64,000 bases of DNA, taken from contig NZ_JAFICD010000010.1 of NCBI RefSeq assembly GCF_017833525.1, positions 62,001-126,000 of the forward strand, given 5' to 3'. A program made the translations under genes and the position numbers. The notes beneath the pieces were generated by a model. That model saw nothing but the letters and a program-made list of their open reading frames with translations. It was not told the DNA's origin and made no database searches. This stretch comes from Duganella sp. 1411. GTDB taxonomy: Bacteria > Pseudomonadota > Gammaproteobacteria > Burkholderiales > Burkholderiaceae_D. This document shows, piece after piece, positions 1 through 7,511 of this stretch; the first letter of the stretch is position 1; every line of letters begins with the position of its first letter.

Positions 1-1680
1 GTGGGCGCGATCGACGTCGACCACTTCGCCACGCTGCGCTCGACGCAGCTGGGCGGGCTGGCGCTGACCCAGGTGGCGCAGCTGACCGCCGCCCAGCTCG
101 GCGCGCTGGGCACGCGCCAGATCCCGGGCCTGAACCTGCCGGCGCTGAGCACGCTGCAAATCGCCGCGCTCAGCGTGGCCTCGGTCGGCAGCCTGAACTC
201 GGCGCAGCTGAGCGCGCTCAAGACCAACCAGCTGGGTGCGCTGACGATCGAGCAATTCTCGGCGCTGGGCACGCGCGCGCTGGCCGGGCTGGACGTGACC
301 AAGGTGCGCGGCCTGAGCACCAGCCAGCTGGCCTCGCTCACCTCGCTCAACACCTTCACGGCCGGGCAGATGGTGGGCTTCACGTCGGCCCAGATTTCGG
401 CGCTGGAGGCCGGCATGATCGGCGGCCTGCGCACCAACCAGCTGGCCGCGCTGGGCGCGGCGCAGGCGCTCGGCCTGACCACCGCCCAGATCGCGACGCT
501 GGACGCGCCGCAGGTGGTGGCGCTGAACGCGGCCGTGTTCAACGCGCTCAACTCCGACCAGATCCAGGCGCTCGACGCCAACGACATCGTCGCGCTGCGC
601 ACGGCGCAGGTGGGCGCGCTGTCGGCGGCGACGATCGCCAACCTGAGCGCACTGCAGGTGGCCTCGTTCTCGACGGCGCAGGTGCGCGCGCTCAAGGCGA
701 CCCAGATCGCCGCGCTGACGTCGGACCAGATCGCCGCGCTGACGGTGGCCGAACTGTCGGCCTTCACGATGGTGCAGGCCGGCGCGTTCAGCGCCGACCA
801 GCTGTCGGCGATGGCCGACGAGCAGCGCGCGGCGCTGCTGACCAGCCCGCTGATCCTCGACCTCGACGGCAACGGCGTGCGCACGCGCGACGTGGCGGCC
901 GGGGTGCGCTTCGACCTGCACGCGGACGGCCACCAGGTCGCGACCGGCTGGGTCGGCCAAGGCGACGGCCTGCTCGCGCTCGACCGCAACCATGACGGCG
1001 CGATCAACGACGGCGGCGAGCTGTTCGGCACATCCACCGCCACGGCCGGCGGCGCCAAGGCGCGCGACGGCTTCGCCGCGCTGGCCGGGCTCGACGCCAA
1101 CGGCGACGGCGTGGTCGACCGCCAGGACGCGCAGTTCGGCGACCTGCGCGTGTGGGTGGACGCCAACGCGGACGGCATCAGCCAGGGCGACGAATTGCGC
1201 ACCTTGGACGCGCTGGGCATCGCCAGCCTTACGGTGGGCGCCACGGCGACCAGCGAACTGGACAACGGTAACTGGATCGGATTGCGCTCCAGCTACACCA
1301 GCACCGACGGCCACGTCGGGCAGGTGGCCGACGTCTGGTTCCGCGCCGAACGGGCGGCGCCGGCGAGCACGCCGGCAAGCTTGCAGGTAGGAACACCGGT
1401 GAGCACGCAAGTGAGTGCGCTGGCGCAGGCGCTGGGCGGCTACGCGTTGGCGCAGGCGGCCCAGGGCCAGTTGACGATGCCGGCGCCGTCCGGCGCGACG
1501 GCCGATGTCGGCGCGCGGTCCAACTCAAGCGGATTGAACGGCTTGAGCGGCAATATCGCCACGCTGGCCGAGCAAATCAAACGCTACGACGCCAGCACCG
1601 GTTTGAGCGGCAGCGCGACGGCGCACACCGACGAATGGTTCCGCAAAGCTAGCATCAACGGTATGCTGGCGGCGAAGTAA
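1..1680 (+). CDS. Octapeptide-repeat protein with EF-hand-like C-terminal region, 5'-truncated by the window edge
   Basis: The reading frame is open from base 1, so the true start lies outside the window. Residues 5 to about 278 are tandem 8-residue repeats of the pattern x-x-Q-[L/I/V]-x-[A/G]-L-[S/T], about 30 copies with few breaks. From residue 283 comes a calcium-binding type block beginning LILDLDGNG. It has aspartate-rich loops such as DRNHDGAINDGGE, DANGDGVVDRQD and DANADGISQGDE, which resemble EF-hand or dockerin loops. The last 100 residues are low-complexity Ser/Ala-rich. Proteins combining such repeats with a C-terminal calcium block are typically large secreted or surface proteins. 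That role is inferred. A strong terminator follows the stop. Confidence 0.75.
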   Translation: MGAIDVDHFATLRSTQLGGLALTQVAQLTAAQLGALGTRQIPGLNLPALSTLQIAALSVASVGSLNSAQLSALKTNQLGALTIEQFSALGTRALAGLDVTKVRGLSTSQLASLTSLNTFTAGQMVGFTSAQISALEAGMIGGLRTNQLAALGAAQALGLTTAQIATLDAPQVVALNAAVFNALNSDQIQALDANDIVALRTAQVGALSAATIANLSALQVASFSTAQVRALKATQIAALTSDQIAALTVAELSAFTMVQAGAFSADQLSAMADEQRAALLTSPLILDLDGNGVRTRDVAAGVRFDLHADGHQVATGWVGQGDGLLALDRNHDGAINDGGELFGTSTATAGGAKARDGFAALAGLDANGDGVVDRQDAQFGDLRVWVDANADGISQGDELRTLDALGIASLTVGATATSELDNGNWIGLRSSYTSTDGHVGQVADVWFRAERAAPASTPASLQVGTPVSTQVSALAQALGGYALAQAAQGQLTMPAPSGATADVGARSNSSGLNGLSGNIATLAEQIKRYDASTGLSGSATAHTDEWFRKASINGMLAAK

Positions 1681-1706
1681 GGCGTTCGGCGCCGGCCTTC
1701 AAAACC

Positions 1707-1740
1707 AAAGCGGCAAGCCCGATGCTTGCCGCTTTTTTTT
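1707..1740 (+). terminator. Rho-independent terminator after the octapeptide-repeat gene
   Basis: A perfect 12-bp stem (AAAGCGGCAAGC with GCTTGCCGCTTT) encloses the loop CCGAT and runs into eight T residues. It lies 26 bases after the stop codon. Confidence 0.92.
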
Positions 1741-1964
1741 GCTTCCTCCTTCCAGCAAAAAACTGGAGGGGACTATGTCACAGCGCCGTCCCAGCGCCGG
1801 TGGACGGCCGGGGCGGGCCATGGGCGCTCATCGCCCGCAAGTGTCGATAGTTGGCTAACGGGCCGGAGCGACATGGCGTTCAGGGCCGCGTGCGCATCCC
1901 CGAGGATGGCGAGGTTGTGTAGTGTTAACCGGGTGAGGTCGGCGGGTGCTCGGGCAAGGACTGC

Positions 1965-2441
1965 CTAGCCTTCGGTGCCACTGTTGCCGGCCATGCCTTG
2001 CATCAGGCGATAAACCGATGCGGCAATTGTATTCGCCTGCGAAGGGCCGGTTGCCTGTCCCGCTGTCGCCCTCGGCATCGCGGTTTCATTGAAACCCATA
2101 TCCCCGCGATTGTCGATGATCACTCGAGTGATACCCGCGGCATTCCTTGCATTTTCAAGCGACATGGTCGCTATGTTCGGCAAGTACATCTCGTTTATTT
2201 CTGGACGCATCTTTTCCGCTTCGCGCACTTGCTTCGCGGTGCCGGCTGCCAGTTCTTCCGCAGCGGCTCTGCGTTTAGCGACCTCCGCCGTTTGCTCGGC
2301 TGTCGGCGTTCCGCGACGAAAAACCGTGACCTCATGCTCGACAGCGCGAAAGGCCTTGACCTCGTTACCGGGTTCGACCGCAATGCGCCTTGAAGGCGCC
2401 ACCTGGACAGCTGTGGCGGTACTGCTGGAAATGGTCGTCAT
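1965..2441 (-). CDS. Hypothetical protein, 158 residues
   Basis: I do not recognise this protein. The start at 2441 (peptide MTTISSSTATAVQV) is chosen because AAAGGA lies 7 bases upstream; the frame stays open upstream to 2543 without a better ribosome site. Residues about 45-85 are charged and Ala/Glu/Lys-rich (TAEQTAEVAKRRAAAEELAA), consistent with a helix or coiled coil. There is no signal peptide or membrane segment. It lies convergent to the octapeptide-repeat gene and upstream, on the same strand, of nothing recognisable. Base composition is less GC-rich than the neighbours. Confidence 0.55.
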   Translation of the reverse strand: MTTISSSTATAVQVAPSRRIAVEPGNEVKAFRAVEHEVTVFRRGTPTAEQTAEVAKRRAAAEELAAGTAKQVREAEKMRPEINEMYLPNIATMSLENARNAAGITRVIIDNRGDMGFNETAMPRATAGQATGPSQANTIAASVYRLMQGMAGNSGTEG

Positions 2442-2621
2442 CTTCTGTCCTTTGATCAAAGCGTAGTCAGCTTCCACATGCAATCCTACCGCCTCCGCGC
2501 GTGCCATGAACGGGGGAGAAGAACGGCAAATCCCCCCCGTCATTGCTTTTTACAGCAGCCGCGATGTGCTATAAAAATCCGCACGTGAGCAGCCATACGC
2601 CATCGCTGCCGTCTTGATCTC

Positions 2622-2652
2622 CCCGAAAACCCGTCGAAACGGGTTTGTCGGG
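2622..2652 (-). terminator. Hairpin downstream of the RTX gene, possible terminator
   Basis: The stem AAACCCGT/ACGGGTTT (loop CGAA) is extended by CCCGA/TCGGG with one bulge. It starts 9 bases beyond the RTX stop codon. No T-run follows on the minus strand, so intrinsic termination is uncertain. Confidence 0.4.
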
Positions 2653-2661
2653 CATCATTTG

Positions 2662-5600
2662 TTAGGTGCCAGGATGAATTCCGCCGTCTGCGGTAACGAT
2701 AAATTCAACGGTGTTTCCACCAGTGAACCAGCCTAGCAACAGCACGCCTGAATTCCCCACGCCGTTGTCGTTCATGTCGGCCTGGGAAGTCAAATATAGA
2801 TCATCGCCCCGTTGCTCTTGGAAGAGATCGTTAAACGTGGCGATATTGTTCAAATAGACATAGTCGGTGCCTGTCGTTCCCGTATCGCGTATGTGGACGA
2901 TGCCCGACGACTTCACATAATATGTATCGCCGCCTTCACCACCAAAAGCGTCTCCCACGCCATCGAGGTTGAGCGTGTCCGCGCCGGCATCGCCATACAG
3001 GGAATACAGGCTGCCATATCCGGTAATGCCGTCATCGCCATCGCCTCCCCGTGCCACGCCTTGTCCGTTCACGGCGATGCGGTCGTCGCCCTCGCCGCCC
3101 AGGGCCTGGCCGCTGCGCACCGTGAGGAAATCATTGCCGATGCCGCCATCGGCGATGCCGTTGACGACGGTGATCGTGTCCACCCCGGCTTCGCCAAAGG
3201 CAATGCTGCCGACATCGTTCGCCGCGGTCGTGATCGTGTCATTGCCGTTTCCGCCATACAGCATATCCGCCTGTGCCCCACTGTTTGCGGCAATCAGCGG
3301 CAAGACGGAACTGCCCACGTCACCGAAGATCGTATCGGCCCCGTCACCACCATAGATGATGTCGTCACCATAGCCGCCCTCGAGAACATTGACGGCCGTA
3401 TTGCCGGTGATCGTGTCGTTGAGGGAGGATCCGATCAGGTTCTCGACGCTGGTCAGCGCGTCGCCGGCGGCATCGCCACCGGCGGCCGTTCCCGCCGCCA
3501 GATCGATTTGGACGCCGGCGACACTATGCAAGTACCACGAGGTGTCGTTGCCCAAACCGCCGGTGATCGCGTCGGCTCCGGCGCCGCCGATGAAAATATT
3601 GGCGTTCCCGTCGCCGACCAGGGTGTCGGCGAAACCAGTCGCTTGAATGACCTCGATGTTCGTCAGGAGATCGCCCGCAGCGATACCCGTTTGGATTTTG
3701 GCGGCCAGATCGAACGTGATTGCCGATGTCGCCGTTTCGTAACTCACCATGTCAACCCCGGACTGGCCATCGAGCTGATGGCTGTCGCCACTCTCGATGA
3801 AGATGTCGCCAAAATTCGAGCCGGCGAATTTCTCGATATCGTGGAAGCTGTCGCCGTGGCCGATGCCGGAGAAGTCGCCGGTGGCGAAGTTCAAGGTCAT
3901 GGCGTTGCCGTCCGTGTAGCTGACGGTGTCGATGCCGGCGCCGCCGAAAAACTCGTCCGCCCCCGCGCCGCCGAGCAAGTTGTCGTTGCCCGAACCGCCT
4001 GTGAGGACATTGTCGCCCGCGTTGCCGGTGCCGGTGAAGGACGCCGTGCCGAGGTAGGTCAGTTTCTCGACATTGGCATAGGCCGCGATGCTGAGCGCGG
4101 CCAGCCCGGTTTGCACTTCGTCGATGCCGTTGCCGGCCGCCTCCGCCACCACGACGCTGGCGATGCCGACCGTGTAGAGGTCGTTGCCGGCGCCGCCCGC
4201 CAGCGTGTGGCCGGCGGTCGACGAGGCCAGCGTATCGTTGAAAGCCGAGCCGGTCACCGCTTCCATCGCGGTCAATATATCGCCCTGCGCGTCGCCGCCC
4301 GCGACCACGTTGGTCGTCAGGTTGACGTTGACGGCCGCCGTCGAACTCGAGTAATCGATCGTGTCGACGCCGGCACCGCCGTCGAAGGTGTTGGCGTCGG
4401 CGTTGCCGGCGAAGGTGTCGGCGAAGTTCGAGCCGCGGATCACCTCGATGTTGTCGTAGGTGTCGCCGGCGGCGATGCCGGTGTGCACGCCCGTCTTGAG
4501 GTTGACCGTAACGGCGGCGGTGGCATCGGCATAGCCGACGGCGTCGGTGCCGGCGCCGCCGTGGAACTCGTCCGCGCCCGCGCCGCCGTAGAGCGTGTCG
4601 TTGCCCCCGCCCCCCGTGATGATGTTGTCGATGGCGTTGCCGGTGCCGGTGAAGGCGCCCGTGCCGATATAGGTCAGCTTCTCGACGCTGCCATAGCCGG
4701 CGATGCTGAGCGCGGCGATCGCCGTCTGCACCTCGTCGTAGCCGTTGCCGGCCGTCTCGGCCACCACGACAGTGGCGAGGTTGACGATGTAGAGGTCGTT
4801 GCCGGCGCCGCCCCGCAGCACGTGGCCGGCGGTCGACGAGCTCAAGGTGTCGTCGAAGGCCGAACCGTTCACCGCCTCGAACCCGAGCAGCACATCGCCC
4901 TGGGCGTCGCCGCCCGATACGGCGTTGGTCGTCAGGTTGACGGTGACGGCCGCCGCCGACGTCGAATAGTCGATCGTGTCGGCGCCGGCGCCGCCGTCGA
5001 AGCTGTCGGCGCCGGCCTTGCCGGTGAAGGTGTCGGCAAAGTTCGAGCCCCGGATCAGCTCGATGCTGTCGTAGGTGTCGCCGGCGGCGATGCCGCCATG
5101 GATGCCGGTCTTGACGTTGATCGTAACGCCGGCGGCGGCGTCGGCATAGCCGGCGACGTCGGTGCCGGCGCCGCCGTGGAACTCGTCCGCGCCGGCGCCG
5201 CCGTAGAGCGTATCGTTGCCCAAGCCGCCGGTGATGATGTTGTCGCCGGCGTTGCCGGTGCCGGTGAAGGCGGCCGTGCCGGTGTAGGTCAGTTTCTCGA
5301 CATTGTCGTAGGTTGCGATGCTGAGCGTGGCGAGCGCGGTGCGCACCTCGTCGTTGCCGTTGCCGGCCGCCTCCGCCACCACCACGCCGGCGACGCCGAG
5401 CACATAGATATCGTCGCCGGCGCCGCCGCGCAGCATGTGGGTGGCGTTCGACGAGGCCAGCGTATCGTTGAAGGCCGAGCCGGTCACCAGCTCGATCGAG
5501 ACCAGCGAGTCGCCCTCGGCGTCGCCGCCGGAGAGCACGTTGGTACTCAGGTTGACGTTGACGGCCGCCGCAGAGGTCGAATAATCGACGCCGTCGAAGC

Positions 5601-7110
5601 CAGCGGCGCCGCCGTCGAAGCTGTTGGGGTTGGCGTCGCCGGTGAACGTGTCGCTGTAGCTCGTGCCGCGCATCACCTCGATGTTGTCGAAGATGTCGCC
5701 GGCGGCGATGCCGGTATGGATGCCGGTCTTGAGGTTGATCGTGACGGCCGCGCCGACGGCGTCGGCGTAGCTGGCGGTGTCAATGCCGGCGCCGCCGCGC
5801 AGCAGGTCGTCGCCCACGCCGCCGGCCAGCGTGTCGTTGCCCAGACCGCCGATGAGCTCGTCGTTGCCGGCGCCGCCCGTGAGCATGTCGTTGCCAATGC
5901 CGCCGGTGATGATGTTGTTGGCCACGCTGCCGGTGCCGGTGAAGGCGCCCGTGCCGGTGTAGGTCAGTTTCTCGATATAGTCATAGTTCTCGATGCTCAG
6001 CGCGGCGAGCCCGGTCTGCACCTCGTCGTTGCCGTTGCCGGCCGCCTCGCCCAGCACCACGCCGGCGGCGCCGACGATATACAGGTCGTCGCCGGCGCCG
6101 CCGCGCAGTGTGTGGGCGGCGTTCGACGAGGCCAGCGTATCGTTGTAGGCCGAGCCGGTCACCAGTTCGATCGAGACCAGGGAATCGCCCTGGGCGTCGC
6201 CACCCGAGAGTACGTTGGTGCTCAGGTTGACGTTGACGGCCGCCGCCGAGGTCGAATAGTCGACGCCGTCGAAGCCGGCGGCGCCGCCGTCGAAGCTGTT
6301 GGGGTCGGCGTCGCCGGTAAACGTGTCGCTGTAGCTCGTGCCGCGTATCACCTCGATGCTGTCGAAGACGTCGCCGGCGGCGATGCCGGTATGGATGCCG
6401 GTCTTGAGGTTGATCGTGACCGCCACGCCGACGGCGTCGGCGTAGCTGGCGGTGTCGATGCCGGCGCCGCCGCGGAGCACATCGGCCCCCACGCCGCCGG
6501 CCAGCGTGTCGTTGCCCACACCGCCGATGAGCTCGTCGTTGCCGGCGCCGCCCGTGAGCGCGTCGTTGCCGATGCCGCCGGTGATGAGGTTGTCGCCCGC
6601 GTTGCCCGTGCCGGTGAAGGCCGCCGAGCCGGTGTAGGTCAGCTTTTCCACATTGTCGTAGCCGGCGATGCTGAGGGCGGCGAGCCCGGTCTGCACCTCG
6701 TCGTAGCCGTTGCCGGCCGTCTCCAGCACCACCACGGTGGCGATGCCGACCGTGTACAGATCGTCGCCGGCGCCGCCCGCCAGCGTGTGCCCGGCGGTCG
6801 ACGAGCTCAAACTGTCGTTGTAGGCCGAGCCGATCACCGTCTCAATCGCCACCAGCGTATCGCCCTGGGCATCGCCGCCGAAGGCCGCGCCGGTCGTCAG
6901 GTTGACCGTCACCGCCGCCGCTGAATTGGCATAGGTCGCGATATCAACGCCCAACCCGCCGTTGAGCGCATCGGCGCCGGCGCCGCCGTCCAGCACATCG
7001 TTGCCGGCGTTGCCGAGCAAGGTGTCGTTGCCTTCCAGCCCGAACATCTGATCCGCAGTGGTGCTGCCGGCCAGGGAGTCGTTACCTGTCGTACCCGTGA
7101 ATGTTGCCAT
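2662..7110 (-). CDS. RTX-type (hemolysin-type) calcium-binding repeat protein, 1482 residues
   Basis: The protein starts MATFTGTTGNDSLAG and is filled with glycine- and aspartate-rich nonapeptides of the form GGxGxDxLx (for example GGAGNDELIGG, GGVGNDTLAGG). These fold into calcium-binding beta-rolls in secreted RTX proteins. The nonapeptide blocks alternate with a conserved segment containing VEKLTYTGxxxFTGTGN. There is no N-terminal signal peptide, as expected for type I secretion, and the C-terminal ~100 residues lack nonapeptides and could hold the secretion signal. No catalytic domain is visible, so an adhesin or matrix role is more likely than a toxin or enzyme. No type I secretion genes lie in the window. 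The start has a modest GAGAGA ribosome site. Confidence 0.88.
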   Translation of the reverse strand: MATFTGTTGNDSLAGSTTADQMFGLEGNDTLLGNAGNDVLDGGAGADALNGGLGVDIATYANSAAAVTVNLTTGAAFGGDAQGDTLVAIETVIGSAYNDSLSSSTAGHTLAGGAGDDLYTVGIATVVVLETAGNGYDEVQTGLAALSIAGYDNVEKLTYTGSAAFTGTGNAGDNLITGGIGNDALTGGAGNDELIGGVGNDTLAGGVGADVLRGGAGIDTASYADAVGVAVTINLKTGIHTGIAAGDVFDSIEVIRGTSYSDTFTGDADPNSFDGGAAGFDGVDYSTSAAAVNVNLSTNVLSGGDAQGDSLVSIELVTGSAYNDTLASSNAAHTLRGGAGDDLYIVGAAGVVLGEAAGNGNDEVQTGLAALSIENYDYIEKLTYTGTGAFTGTGSVANNIITGGIGNDMLTGGAGNDELIGGLGNDTLAGGVGDDLLRGGAGIDTASYADAVGAAVTINLKTGIHTGIAAGDIFDNIEVMRGTSYSDTFTGDANPNSFDGGAAGFDGVDYSTSAAAVNVNLSTNVLSGGDAEGDSLVSIELVTGSAFNDTLASSNATHMLRGGAGDDIYVLGVAGVVVAEAAGNGNDEVRTALATLSIATYDNVEKLTYTGTAAFTGTGNAGDNIITGGLGNDTLYGGAGADEFHGGAGTDVAGYADAAAGVTINVKTGIHGGIAAGDTYDSIELIRGSNFADTFTGKAGADSFDGGAGADTIDYSTSAAAVTVNLTTNAVSGGDAQGDVLLGFEAVNGSAFDDTLSSSTAGHVLRGGAGNDLYIVNLATVVVAETAGNGYDEVQTAIAALSIAGYGSVEKLTYIGTGAFTGTGNAIDNIITGGGGNDTLYGGAGADEFHGGAGTDAVGYADATAAVTVNLKTGVHTGIAAGDTYDNIEVIRGSNFADTFAGNADANTFDGGAGVDTIDYSSSTAAVNVNLTTNVVAGGDAQGDILTAMEAVTGSAFNDTLASSTAGHTLAGGAGNDLYTVGIASVVVAEAAGNGIDEVQTGLAALSIAAYANVEKLTYLGTASFTGTGNAGDNVLTGGSGNDNLLGGAGADEFFGGAGIDTVSYTDGNAMTLNFATGDFSGIGHGDSFHDIEKFAGSNFGDIFIESGDSHQLDGQSGVDMVSYETATSAITFDLAAKIQTGIAAGDLLTNIEVIQATGFADTLVGDGNANIFIGGAGADAITGGLGNDTSWYLHSVAGVQIDLAAGTAAGGDAAGDALTSVENLIGSSLNDTITGNTAVNVLEGGYGDDIIYGGDGADTIFGDVGSSVLPLIAANSGAQADMLYGGNGNDTITTAANDVGSIAFGEAGVDTITVVNGIADGGIGNDFLTVRSGQALGGEGDDRIAVNGQGVARGGDGDDGITGYGSLYSLYGDAGADTLNLDGVGDAFGGEGGDTYYVKSSGIVHIRDTGTTGTDYVYLNNIATFNDLFQEQRGDDLYLTSQADMNDNGVGNSGVLLLGWFTGGNTVEFIVTADGGIHPGT
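4241..6820 (-). repeat. Long tandem modules inside the RTX gene
   Basis: The conserved junction encoding GSA[YF][ND]D recurs at 6821, 6146, 5471, 4856 and 4241. This gives exact periods of 675, 675, 615 and 615 bases (225, 225, 205 and 205 codons). The 60-base difference equals about two RTX nonapeptides. DNA identity between modules is visibly high, which suggests recent duplication or gene conversion. Confidence 0.85.
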
Positions 7111-7511
7111 GTTTAGCTATCTCTCAAAAAGGGGAGTTTCCCAGGACCGAAACGAGAATCTATTTTCCAATGCAGCCAAGTCGACCTGCCCCTGTGGCGC
7201 CTTGCTCGTCCACGAGAGTTGGTTGCTGCCGAAAAGATGGAAAGGAGGGTCTTCATTGGTAAATTTTATATTTACCAAAGGCAATTTTAATAGATACAAA
7301 AGATTACAAACTAACCAATTGTAACAACCTAAGAAGTTGCTGTAGTTGCGCAATTTGGCTGGCGCTCAGGCGTTTTTGTGTCGCCCGGCACTTCTCATGT
7401 GCATTTTTCGAGGATGAATGGGATGACGGGACGAGCCCCTTAGCATTTAAAATTTACACAACCCCGATTCCTTCATAGACTAGGTGGATACGTACACCGG
7501 TCACGACCAAC
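7111..7511. other. AT-rich divergent control region between the RTX gene and the peptidase-hydrolase gene
   Basis: This 401-bp gap separates two divergent starts. It is much more AT-rich than the surroundings, especially 7256-7345. It holds a 9-bp perfect inverted repeat (listed separately) and a second one, TTACAA-N9-TTGTAA, at 7304-7324. Short frames here do not look coding. Promoters for both genes must lie here, but I cannot place them firmly. Confidence 0.6.
7256..7278. promoter_or_regulatory. Perfect inverted repeat, candidate operator upstream of the RTX gene
   Basis: TTGGTAAAT (7256-7264) and ATTTACCAA (7270-7278) form a perfect 9-bp inverted repeat around TTTAT. It lies about 150 bp upstream of the RTX start, in an AT-rich stretch. 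It has the size and symmetry of a dimeric regulator site. There is no T-run, so a terminator is unlikely. Confidence 0.5.

Noticed and set aside
1726..1968. 80-residue frame after the first terminator
   Set aside because: It starts inside the terminator T-run and has no ribosome site or recognisable sequence.
2812..6924. 1370-residue open frame on the plus strand opposite the RTX gene
   Set aside because: It mirrors the RTX repeats, has a monotonous Val/Ala/Arg/Gly composition and no ribosome site. It is a by-product of repetitive GC-rich codons on the other strand.
7117..7353. 78-residue frame in the RTX upstream region
   Set aside because: It lies in an AT-rich control region and covers the inverted repeats; composition does not resemble a gene.
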